Positions 36,099 through 44,402 of a stretch of DNA of 64,000 bases are shown piece after piece. This DNA comes from Flagellimonas meishanensis (lineage in GTDB: Bacteria > Bacteroidota > Bacteroidia > Flavobacteriales > Flavobacteriaceae). The position numbers and the translations under genes were made by a program. Within the stretch, counting starts at the first letter, position 1. Each line of letters begins with the position of its first letter. The notes beneath the pieces are model-generated. The model saw only the letters and a program-made list of their open reading frames with translations, was not told the DNA's origin and made no database searches. Location: NCBI RefSeq assembly GCF_019880545.1, contig NZ_JAINVW010000003.1, forward strand, positions 1,178,001 through 1,242,000, written 5' to 3'.

Positions 36099-38300
36099 CT
36101 AGAACCAGTAGGTCAATTTCAAGATCAGGCCCCGATTTTTAATGGTCAGGTTCTCTGGGAAATAGTTTTCAGTATAGACCGCAAAAAAGTCGGACATGGG
36201 CAAAAACCGCCATTGAAAACGACTATTGAGGTTTAGGTTGTCAATTTGCGTATTGTACTGCAAAAATGTGGTCCAGAACATTTTATTGGAAAAAGATATT
36301 TCAGAAGTGAGTCCAAAAAGGTGCAATTGGTCACTCTCAAGATTCTCGGGAAGCCGTATGTCATTAAAGTCGTACCGCAAACCAAAGTTTCCCCAAGGCT
36401 GAAAGCGGATGTTGGCCTGGGCATTTATCGACAATCCCTTGCCGTTGTAAAAAGTGCCATAATCCGACCCCAAACTGCCCGAAATCTTTTTTCTGGGATC
36501 AAGCCGATACCAAAAACCGACCCGATCATAGGAATAGTATCCTGCGGAAAATGGAACACTTCCCACAATAAATGAATCGAATGGTAAATCATTTTTCTCA
36601 TTTACATAACTCAGCTCCAACGCGTTCTGGTTTTTAAAATCAAAAAAATAGAAAAACCCCGCAAATGATGCATTCAGGGATCCGTCCGTATTCAGGAATA
36701 CCCGACTGGAGACACGGGGCCCATGGAGATTGTATTTAGAGGTTTCCTGTTTGGGTAAAAAATTATACACAAACAGATATGACAGTTGGTAATAACCCAA
36801 TCTTACGAAGGTGTCGTTTGCGGCATCAAAATTGTTCAACCTGGGCACAAAGCCAACGTCCGTTAAGTAATTCTCGCCCACCCTATCCCCCGATACTCTT
36901 GTTAAGATATTTTTATTGTTGAATTGAACCGTGGCGGTATAATAATGTTCTTCATCCAAGTCCCCCGGATTGAAAGATCTGTGCATTCCCATAGTTGCGC
37001 TCCATTTGCCCGCCGCATCCAAAAAATTATATTCCAACGCCAGCACCCTATTGAAAGCATTTTGGGTGGAGTCGGAAGTGTTCGACATGCGCTGTCGGTT
37101 TACAAAAAGTGCGTCGAGGGTAGATCTTTTCCCCACGCGCTGCGAAAACGCGGAAACAAGATAGTTTTGGGCATTCACATCATCAGTGTCTCCGGTTTGC
37201 ACGTCCATAAGGCCCATACGAAGCTTATTTGACAAGTTGCCGGATATCCTTGCCCCATAATGCACCGGGACGGGCAATCCATTATCCAGACCTATTCTTC
37301 TTGAAAAAAAAGGATTGATTTCCTCCTTTCCAAAGGAAGTGAACAGGTCACTGTTTTCCAGAAAGAAACCCCTACGTTCAGGAAAAAAGAGGGGAAATCT
37401 TGTCAGATTGGTAATTTGCTGGTCCACATCTACATTGGAAAAATCTGGATTAATGGTCAAATCCAGGTTCAAGGATGGCGAAATGGCCAATTTGGCATCA
37501 ATACCAGCTTCGAAATTGTATTCCGCTCCGCTATTCGATTGAAAATCCTGGTTCACCCCGCTCGCAACGTAGGGAAGCAGGTTAATATTACCCTTTTTTG
37601 TTTTGGGTGGATTTTCATCCCAAATCACCTGCCCTGTATGTCCCAGATTTATGGTGTTCAGATTAAGGGGGACCCTATTCCATGAGGAGTAATAGTTGTT
37701 TTTCATGTCATTCCTAACAAAATTCAACCCCCAGGACTTTATGGTGGGATCATATCGCAACGTCCTGAACGGTATGGCCATTTCAACGTACCAAACGTTG
37801 TCACCCAGCGAGGTTTCCGAGAACCATTTGTTGTCCCAGTTTTCATTGATAAAGGATTCATTGCCCTCCACACTGATCAAGCCTTCAAATTGTGCACCTC
37901 CGGCATTGACCCCAAAGAAGAAGCCGTTTGTTTTTTGGTTAAAGGGATCCAGGACAATGGCTATGCCGTCACTGCCAAAATGTTCATCGGCCTGATCCCG
38001 CTTCAAGGTGCGAACAATGTGGTCGTTGTTCTTTTCAAAACAAATGATCCCGACATATAAAAAATCATTGGTATAGGCCAATTTGACCTTGGTCTGCGAT
38101 TCGGCATCGCCGGTATCCTTGGGCCATTGGTTCAAGAAAGGGGCCGTTTCTTCCAAGTTTTGCCAAACCGCATCATCCAAAATACCATCGATGGTAATGG
38201 GGGTGTCTATTTTTTTTATTGTGATTTGCCTTTGCGCTTGAATGTGCAAGGATGAAATAAAAAACAAGGCGCATATTACCTTTAAGGCCATACAGGTCAT
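36099..38300 (-). CDS. CBM9-like/DUF5916 outer-membrane protein
   Basis: 733 residues from the Met at 38300, chosen because it gives a signal peptide (ALKVICALFFISSLHIQAQ); further Mets lie at 38402 and 38291. A family 9 carbohydrate-binding-like domain (about 20-215: ITIDGILDDAVWQNLEETAP; VEMAIPFRTLRYD) is followed by a DUF5916 barrel-like region (about 220-733), ending in ILKLTYWF. The PERRGFFLENSDLF block is a DUF5916 hallmark. Such proteins are common in marine Bacteroidota near peptidase and glycan genes; their role is unknown. Single gene. Confidence 0.85.
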   Translation of the reverse strand: MTCMALKVICALFFISSLHIQAQRQITIKKIDTPITIDGILDDAVWQNLEETAPFLNQWPKDTGDAESQTKVKLAYTNDFLYVGIICFEKNNDHIVRTLKRDQADEHFGSDGIAIVLDPFNQKTNGFFFGVNAGGAQFEGLISVEGNESFINENWDNKWFSETSLGDNVWYVEMAIPFRTLRYDPTIKSWGLNFVRNDMKNNYYSSWNRVPLNLNTINLGHTGQVIWDENPPKTKKGNINLLPYVASGVNQDFQSNSGAEYNFEAGIDAKLAISPSLNLDLTINPDFSNVDVDQQITNLTRFPLFFPERRGFFLENSDLFTSFGKEEINPFFSRRIGLDNGLPVPVHYGARISGNLSNKLRMGLMDVQTGDTDDVNAQNYLVSAFSQRVGKRSTLDALFVNRQRMSNTSDSTQNAFNRVLALEYNFLDAAGKWSATMGMHRSFNPGDLDEEHYYTATVQFNNKNILTRVSGDRVGENYLTDVGFVPRLNNFDAANDTFVRLGYYQLSYLFVYNFLPKQETSKYNLHGPRVSSRVFLNTDGSLNASFAGFFYFFDFKNQNALELSYVNEKNDLPFDSFIVGSVPFSAGYYSYDRVGFWYRLDPRKKISGSLGSDYGTFYNGKGLSINAQANIRFQPWGNFGLRYDFNDIRLPENLESDQLHLFGLTSEISFSNKMFWTTFLQYNTQIDNLNLNSRFQWRFLPMSDFFAVYTENYFPENLTIKNRGLILKLTYWF

Positions 38301-38745
38301 TTTTGTTCCCAGCATCAAGATGAAAACAATTGCAGTTACATTTAAGGTTTTTACACAAACCAATAGTTTTTTTATGCGTTCGTAAACTTTGGAATTGTTC
38401 AAAAATCATCTTAACCTCTATTTTAACTTATCCTCTGGACCAAACTTTACAGATCCAAAGCGACAGCAATATTTGGCAAGGCCAGATTTTGTTCCAAAGC
38501 AATGGCTTAAGCGCCTTGAAATTTCATGGAAGAATCATGTCTTCGGCACAAAACAGCATTTCCAAAGCTAATAACTACTCCCTGGAATGTTCTGGAAACT
38601 TTATTTGTAACAGCATTAAAAAATGGATTAAAATGGCTGGTGGATCAAGCATTTTCAATAAAAATGTGCGGGATATTGTATATCCCGATTGAGATATACA
38701 AACCTACTTACACTTTGTGGTATCTTTACAATAAGACTATTCGCT
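38301..38745. other. 445-bp divergent regulatory region
   Basis: Between the DUF5916 gene and the AraC gene. Several short frames exist but none is convincing. It holds the inverted repeat at 38669-38687 and TATCTTTA (38720-38727), one base off the TAnnTTTG -7 consensus, for the AraC gene. Confidence 0.5.
38669..38687. promoter_or_regulatory. Perfect inverted repeat, possible operator
   Basis: An 8-bp palindrome arm (38669-38676) and its exact complement (38680-38687) are separated by three bases. It lies 33 bp upstream of the -7 element of the AraC gene, with no T-run after it, so an operator is more likely than a terminator. Confidence 0.4.
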
Positions 38746-39855
38746 ATGAATATTTGGGAAATATTATTGCTTTTCTTTGCCCTTCAAGGATTTATGACGG
38801 CTTTCTTTCTTTTGACCAAAAGAAGCACCTCTAAATTCGCAAATTGCCTATGGGGTATTTTTTTATTGCTCTTTTCACTGAATATAGTCTACAACATCCT
38901 TTTCTGGGCCTACAATGATTGGAGACTTACAGTTTCATTGAATCTGGTATATCTAATACCTTTTTCACTTTACGGCCCATTGTTTTATTTATATATCAAT
39001 GCATTGGTCAAAAATGGGACAATTTCGTGGAAAAAAATGTTGCCGCATTTTGCTCCTACACTCCTTATTATCGCAAACTTTTCATATTACTTCAGTTTGC
39101 CAGTGGAAACCAAACTTGTTTTGGAGGATGAGGGTGGTTTTGGCCATTCTTTTTTAATCAGCCCAAGTGCGGTATACGTGGTCGTATCCATTATTATGTT
39201 GATCTATTCGTTTTTGACATTTAAAGCGGTAAAGGACAAATTTAAACAGGATCCCGAGATGAAGTTATGGTTGACGATTACTACCGGGGTATTTTTCCTA
39301 TTTGGTGTTTCCTGGGTCGTATATTTTATTCTATCAAGGTTAGGCGTTCTGGAACTAAGTCATGACTATATAATAGCATTTTTTATGGTCGCCCAAATTG
39401 GAATTACCACTTATTTTGGTTTCAATTATTCGGAAGTGTTCAATGGAAAAGCCTTGAATAAAGTTTTTCCCCTGATTAAATATCAAAAATCGGGACTGTC
39501 AAAAAGAGTGCTCAATGAATATAAAGAAAAACTGCTGATCATCATGGAATCCAACTCGCTCTATTTGGACTCTGAATTGAAATTGACGGATTTGGCAGAC
39601 GAGTTAAATGTTTCAAGACACCATGCCTCCCAAATTATAAACGAGTGTTTTGGAATGAGTTTTTATGAATACATCAACCGATATAGGGTTGAAGAAGCTG
39701 AAAAATTATTGACAGACGAAAAAGCTTCGGACCTAAATATTACCGATATTGCCTTTAAAGCCGGCTTCAACAATAGAATGTCCTTTTACAATGCGTTCAA
39801 GAAACATGTTGGCATTACCCCTTCTGAGTATCGAAACCGCAGTATGGCCTCCTGA
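38746..39855 (+). CDS. Membrane-anchored AraC-family regulator
   Basis: 369 residues from ATG at 38746. Six or seven membrane helices fill the first 235 residues (MNIWEILLLFFALQGFMTAF onward), followed by an AraC DNA-binding domain (about 265-369; RHHASQIINECFGMSFYEYI, NITDIAFKAGFNNRMSFYNAF). No extracytoplasmic domain, unlike its relative at 10929-12452, with which the C-terminal 115 residues share roughly half of positions by eye. A signal within the membrane or a small hydrophobic ligand is plausible. The palindrome upstream suggests autoregulation. Confidence 0.9.
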   Translation: MNIWEILLLFFALQGFMTAFFLLTKRSTSKFANCLWGIFLLLFSLNIVYNILFWAYNDWRLTVSLNLVYLIPFSLYGPLFYLYINALVKNGTISWKKMLPHFAPTLLIIANFSYYFSLPVETKLVLEDEGGFGHSFLISPSAVYVVVSIIMLIYSFLTFKAVKDKFKQDPEMKLWLTITTGVFFLFGVSWVVYFILSRLGVLELSHDYIIAFFMVAQIGITTYFGFNYSEVFNGKALNKVFPLIKYQKSGLSKRVLNEYKEKLLIIMESNSLYLDSELKLTDLADELNVSRHHASQIINECFGMSFYEYINRYRVEEAEKLLTDEKASDLNITDIAFKAGFNNRMSFYNAFKKHVGITPSEYRNRSMAS

Positions 39856-39916
39856 GAACATAAATTCAAATTGTTATACGGGTTTTTCTATCCCGGCCAT
39901 CAATTTATTTGTTTTT

Positions 39917-40939
39917 TCAATCTTGCCCACGACCAATAATTTTTTCAACCCATTGAGGAAAGGAAGTTTCCAATGATACTTTGGTTTTATAAAACCTGTC
40001 ATTATCTAGAATGGTATGGTAGTTACTTGAGTCAATATAATAGTGGTAGTACCGTAAATTTTGATTCAAAAAATTTGCGGTCTCGTATAGGTTGTCATTT
40101 AATCTATCCCCAGACTCCCCTAACAATTCCAAAAAAGAACGCTGGGATGTATCATTTAAGGAGTTATATACAATAAATTGTATGTTTTCATTTCTTTTAC
40201 CAGCTAATAGGGCAAGCTTTTCAACGTTGATTTCCGCTGGCTTGTCATTCAAGTCAAGTAATTTTTGAATCACCTCATGGGTCCGCCATGTGTCAAATAC
40301 TTTGGGGATACTGTCAGACAGATAGCCCCCAGATGAATCACAAATTACCGATATAGTGGCATTGGGATAGCTATCCGCCATGACACACCCATATATGGGT
40401 GTAGCTATTGCACCCGCACTACTGCCCGCCACGACTATTTGTTCTAAATCGCTAAAACGGTCAATTATCCATTGTATCCCATCAAGCGAATTTCTGCTCC
40501 CAAAGTGTTTGATTGTTTTACTGTGCTTTCCATTTTCATATCTTTTTTCCATATCCCCCAAAAAAACATCCGCAGAGCAATATGGAAGCACCAAAAAGGA
40601 ATATTCGGTAAACGGATTGACCTTGTTTTGAAAATCAAAAATCCCTTTCCATGACCCTGGGTCATCCGATTCAAAAACAGCAGGTTTAAATGTTGGTAGT
40701 GTAGCCACATTATAATAATCCCATGCGGCCCCACCTCCTTGAAAATAGATTAAAAGTTTTTTAGGCAATCCCTTTTTGTAAAAGAAACTATAGGGAGATC
40801 CATCGGAACAAATCCCCTTCTCACTATGAATCTTGAGCCATATGGGCACCTCTTTTTCCAAGGTGGCTGTTTGTCCACATCCGAAAAAAAATAAAAGTGA
40901 AATGAAATTGATTCCTCTTGACCAAAAATGGTGCTGCAT
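39917..40939 (-). CDS. Pectin-acetylesterase-like lipoprotein
   Basis: 340 residues from the Met at 40939 (MQHHFWSRGINFISLLFFFG, lipobox FFGC, Cys20). Matches the pectinacetylesterase/Notum family: CSDGSPYSFF, LLIYFQGGGAAWD (oxyanion region), the nucleophile elbow VVAGSSAGA and CDSSGG. A Ser-Asp-His hydrolase that removes acetyl groups or similar esters is expected; the His is probably in SSNYHTIL near the C-terminus. As a lipoprotein it may act on algal or plant polysaccharide at the surface; this is inference. Stands 130 bp after the DUF1579-like gene. Confidence 0.82.
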   Translation of the reverse strand: MQHHFWSRGINFISLLFFFGCGQTATLEKEVPIWLKIHSEKGICSDGSPYSFFYKKGLPKKLLIYFQGGGAAWDYYNVATLPTFKPAVFESDDPGSWKGIFDFQNKVNPFTEYSFLVLPYCSADVFLGDMEKRYENGKHSKTIKHFGSRNSLDGIQWIIDRFSDLEQIVVAGSSAGAIATPIYGCVMADSYPNATISVICDSSGGYLSDSIPKVFDTWRTHEVIQKLLDLNDKPAEINVEKLALLAGKRNENIQFIVYNSLNDTSQRSFLELLGESGDRLNDNLYETANFLNQNLRYYHYYIDSSNYHTILDNDRFYKTKVSLETSFPQWVEKIIGRGQD

Positions 40940-41068
40940 TACGCAGAAAAAGATGGTTTTTCTTTGAATCAATAGCAAATTTCCCATACAATAATCAAAT
41001 AAAGATTCAACAAACCCATAGCCTTTATCAGCGATTCCCATAGCTACACTTTGACCTAAAGAAATGGA

Positions 41069-41614
41069 CTAATCCAATTTGATGGCATTTTCCAGCATAT
41101 GTAAATGCCAGATAGCGTCTCTTGAAGTTTTAATATCAGTATTCCGGACAAAATGGCCTTTGTTCAAATTCATCCGCAAAATGGATTGCACATATTCCAT
41201 TACAGTATCGGCAATTTGAAATTGAGCCTTGGAAGTATACCATAGCTCCGCCCCCTTAAAATCAATATCACCTTGCATCAATACTTTAATGGGCCACGTA
41301 GAACTTAGCCATAAACTTTCATGCTTGCCATATATGTCATTAAAATTGAAATAGACGATGTCAAGCATATTTGGCTTTCCATGCCTTTCAAAATTATAGG
41401 TGCATTTAACAAATTGTTCATTTGCAGCAAATTCGCATTTTAGAGTTCCCATTAAACTTCTTGGATTTTCAGTTTTTGGACCATAAATCCTTTCAACGTT
41501 CCAAGTACCGATCAAAAAGGAAAAATCTTTGGTTGAACCTGTTATGCTGTCTTTTTGAGCATGGATAAGGGAAAGTGGGAATAGCGACAACCAATATAGT
41601 GCATACCTAATCAT
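41069..41614 (-). CDS. Exported DUF1579-like protein
   Basis: 181 residues with a signal peptide (about 1-19, ending LIHAQ). The body, beginning FSFLIGTWNVERIYGP, resembles the DUF1579/THAP4-like beta-barrel families that start with a 'GxW' strand. Secreted, possibly a small-molecule binder. In line with, and perhaps cotranscribed with, the pectin-acetylesterase-like gene. Family placement is tentative. Confidence 0.65.
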   Translation of the reverse strand: MIRYALYWLSLFPLSLIHAQKDSITGSTKDFSFLIGTWNVERIYGPKTENPRSLMGTLKCEFAANEQFVKCTYNFERHGKPNMLDIVYFNFNDIYGKHESLWLSSTWPIKVLMQGDIDFKGAELWYTSKAQFQIADTVMEYVQSILRMNLNKGHFVRNTDIKTSRDAIWHLHMLENAIKLD

Positions 41615-41702
41615 GTAATCAAAGAATTAAATTTATAGTGCCAATCCGTTTTCATTTGTGGCCCAAAAAATGACCAATTGAATTTGTTTATGTACCCTAT
41701 GA

Positions 41703-41735
41703 AAAAAAGGCCCCTATCGGATAGGGGCCTTTTTT
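41703..41735. terminator. Strong bidirectional terminator
   Basis: A perfect 15-bp stem (41703-41717 with 41721-41735; 3-nt loop) with flanking A- and T-runs. It lies 20 bp beyond the last gene of the minus-strand SusC/SusD locus and ends that transcript. Confidence 0.9.
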
Positions 41736-41754
41736 ATACTATAATGTTTTCATT

Positions 41755-42630
41755 CTACAGATTGTCCAAGCAGTAATCCAGAAGCTCAACCCCGGCTGTC
41801 GGGCTAGGCTCTAAATCAACGACCACATTGCCATTGGCGGAAGTGACTTGGGCAGAAACTTCTTCGTCAAATGAACCGGAACTGAAGATAATAGATATAA
41901 CCTCAGTGTCTGCAGAAATATCAAAAGTAAAACTAGCACTTCCTCCAGTTTCAAAAGTATAATTTGTTGTCTCACCATCGATGGTTATGTCCAGGCTAGC
42001 TCCGTTCCAGCCATCACCAAATGAATCCTGCATTTCAATGGACCATGTTCCAGGTGTTGGTGTGGTTGGAGGACAAACAATGGTTGCCAAATAATTGAAG
42101 GGAGCTTGAAAAAACGATCCTCCCGAAATGTTCGCTGCCACATCAGTATTGGTAAAGGATCTTCCATCTGTAAGGTTCGCAACCAGCCGGATGTTCACCT
42201 GATCTCCCCCAAAAATATCGTCTGGATCATTGGGTATACCCAAAACATTCAAAACCTCTTGATAAACCAAGGATACTGTGGCCCTTGGCAAACCAAAAGG
42301 CCCTGTGGAAAAACTAGTCGCCGGAACTGTCGTGAACAAAGTTTCTGTACTGGTAACTTCACCATTGAATTCATTGTTGTCCACAAAATTTACGTAGATA
42401 TCCACATTGGAAAGCAATCCTCCGTTTTCTTCATCTTGATATTCCATGGTTAGTGTCCAAGGAGAGCTTGGGTCGAAAATGTTGAATGAATTGGGATTAA
42501 CATTGACAGTTCTAATAATGGCTCCCCTTTCAACATTGGGCAATAGAATATCGATGGTTTTATCATCGTCACTACAAGCCATCACAAGGAAGGCCAAAGC
42601 TCCAATTAAATAGTTTTTTATTTTTTTCAT
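41755..42630 (-). CDS. SusCD-associated lipoprotein with SFGDGWNG domain
   Basis: 291 residues from the Met at 42630 (MKKIKNYLIGALAFLVMACS; lipobox VMAC). The N-terminal half resembles beta-sandwich domains found in SusE-position lipoproteins; the C-terminal part (about 195-275) carries DSFGDGWNGASLDITIDG and reads as an extracellular, Asp-rich, probably Ca-binding beta domain. Third gene of the SusC-SusD transcript, 35 bp after SusD, so probably a surface glycan- or peptide-binding partner. The specific ligand is unknown. Confidence 0.75.
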   Translation of the reverse strand: MKKIKNYLIGALAFLVMACSDDDKTIDILLPNVERGAIIRTVNVNPNSFNIFDPSSPWTLTMEYQDEENGGLLSNVDIYVNFVDNNEFNGEVTSTETLFTTVPATSFSTGPFGLPRATVSLVYQEVLNVLGIPNDPDDIFGGDQVNIRLVANLTDGRSFTNTDVAANISGGSFFQAPFNYLATIVCPPTTPTPGTWSIEMQDSFGDGWNGASLDITIDGETTNYTFETGGSASFTFDISADTEVISIIFSSGSFDEEVSAQVTSANGNVVVDLEPSPTAGVELLDYCLDNL

Positions 42631-42665
42631 GAAATTCATCATTTTATTGTTATTGAAATTCTCGT

Positions 42666-44384
42666 TTAGTTTGCAGGTGGCCCATCTGTATTATCCCAGA
42701 AAACCGGTTCCGCATTGGTTGCCTTTTGCGTGGAATTGGAGTTCGCGTTGACGGATACCGCCGGATAATACATGGAACGCATGAAATTTCCGGGGTTGGC
42801 GTCCTGATTGGGCTGCAATGTAGTAGGAGCGCCTGTTCTGCGGTAAAAATTATAGGGATCCACCCCGTTTCCATAGAATCCAATAAGTACCTGTTCACCG
42901 AGGATGTCCCATTGAGTTCCATTGTCCGCTGTGTCGAAATCATTTATCACTCCGGTTACGTAACTAGTGACATCCGAGTCCGACGGCTCAAAAGACTGGT
43001 CTGCGAATTGGTCCAAGCCACCAAAAGAGCGTACTTTTTCAATTTGAGTTGCCATAGCCTGGTTCAATAAAGTACTTGCCTCAGTAGAATTGCCAGCTAC
43101 CAAAGCCATTTCAGCTCTCCAAAAATCCACCATAAAAGATGTCATTATTGGGGTGATTCCCGCACCATTACCTCCGAAGGACGAAGGGTCCGACGGCTGA
43201 GCTATTTCAGTAAAAGTACTGTCATCAAAGCGACCACCAACTGGGTAAACGCCCCATGTGGCACGTAACAAACCGTCTGGTGGAATCCCCTGTGAATCTC
43301 CATGGTCTCTCCCCCAATAACCGTTGTCCAACCAGCAGAAGGTGAATCCACCGGCCACATAGTGGGCTGGCGGTTGTTGTAAAGAACACCTTAAAGTTTC
43401 TTCATTGGGTTCAATTTCTGCACCGGGCACAGCTGGAGTTTGACGATAGATATAATATCTTAATCTAGGATCGTCAGTGGTATCCAACTGGTTCATGAGC
43501 CAGTTCGACATATAGTCCGTTCCTCCACCCGCTGTGTAGTTTATACCATATCTTGGATGTCTGGTATCCGGATTGGTAGCGCTGGTAGCGGTCCAATTCC
43601 ATTGAAAGTCATCGGCAGCATCCTGAATATAGTCACCTGATGCTATAATTGCATTGAAACTAGTTGCCGCATTGCTATCCACCAAGCGCGTGTTCAAATA
43701 GAGCCTTAACTTTAAGGTATTTGCCGCCCTGACCCATTTACCATAGTCGTTTCCATAAAAGAAGTCGTTGGTTGGGTCTGAAATTGGGCTGCTATTGAAG
43801 TTTGCTATGGCTTGATCAAGCAAAGCGAAGGCTGCCTGATAGACCTCAGCACCGGCATCGCGAACTGGGTTTTCAATTCCATCCGTTTCCAGTCTAGCGG
43901 CTTCGGTATAAGGGATATCCCCAAAAAAATCAACCAATGAGGTAATCAAATAAGCCTCGATGAATTGCGCTATACCAATATGTCTGGTAAAACCGGCCTC
44001 TTCAGCCAAAGGAGTCATTATACGAATGTCCTGGATAATTCCCCTATACGCATTGGTCCATTCATCATCAAAAACATTACCTTGAAAACTGCTTTGATAA
44101 TTGCTGGCCGTTGCATTGGTAAAACTTGTCATACGGGTCAATTCCATACCGATTATGTTCAACCCATCATCTCCAGTGGTAAAATTATCCTCTGTGACTG
44201 CAGTTCCATCCAGGTGTCGCACAAAATCCTCTTGGATCGCAGTCAAAAAAAAGTCAACATCTGCTTGCCCGGGCACCAAAAAATTGGGGTCTTTGGTGAT
44301 GTCCAACTCCACTGTTTCACATGAAGTGATCAGCAATATGCAGCAAGACCAGAATGCATATAAATATTTGTTCAATTTTTTCAT
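42666..44384 (-). CDS. SusD/RagB-family nutrient-binding lipoprotein
   Basis: 572 residues from the Met at 44384 (MKKLNKYLYAFWSCCILLIT; lipobox ITSC). TPR-like helices of the SusD-like type (AYRGIIQDIRIM; ANTLKLRLYLNTRL) match SusD-like_2. SusD proteins sit on the outer face, capture oligosaccharides or peptides and close over the SusC channel. GDIPYTEAAR and the YFYGNDYGKWVRAANTLKLR-type block are family features. It follows SusC by 18 bp. Confidence 0.94.
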   Translation of the reverse strand: MKKLNKYLYAFWSCCILLITSCETVELDITKDPNFLVPGQADVDFFLTAIQEDFVRHLDGTAVTEDNFTTGDDGLNIIGMELTRMTSFTNATASNYQSSFQGNVFDDEWTNAYRGIIQDIRIMTPLAEEAGFTRHIGIAQFIEAYLITSLVDFFGDIPYTEAARLETDGIENPVRDAGAEVYQAAFALLDQAIANFNSSPISDPTNDFFYGNDYGKWVRAANTLKLRLYLNTRLVDSNAATSFNAIIASGDYIQDAADDFQWNWTATSATNPDTRHPRYGINYTAGGGTDYMSNWLMNQLDTTDDPRLRYYIYRQTPAVPGAEIEPNEETLRCSLQQPPAHYVAGGFTFCWLDNGYWGRDHGDSQGIPPDGLLRATWGVYPVGGRFDDSTFTEIAQPSDPSSFGGNGAGITPIMTSFMVDFWRAEMALVAGNSTEASTLLNQAMATQIEKVRSFGGLDQFADQSFEPSDSDVTSYVTGVINDFDTADNGTQWDILGEQVLIGFYGNGVDPYNFYRRTGAPTTLQPNQDANPGNFMRSMYYPAVSVNANSNSTQKATNAEPVFWDNTDGPPAN

Positions 44385-44402
44385 TGTTATCAATTTTGTT
44401 TT

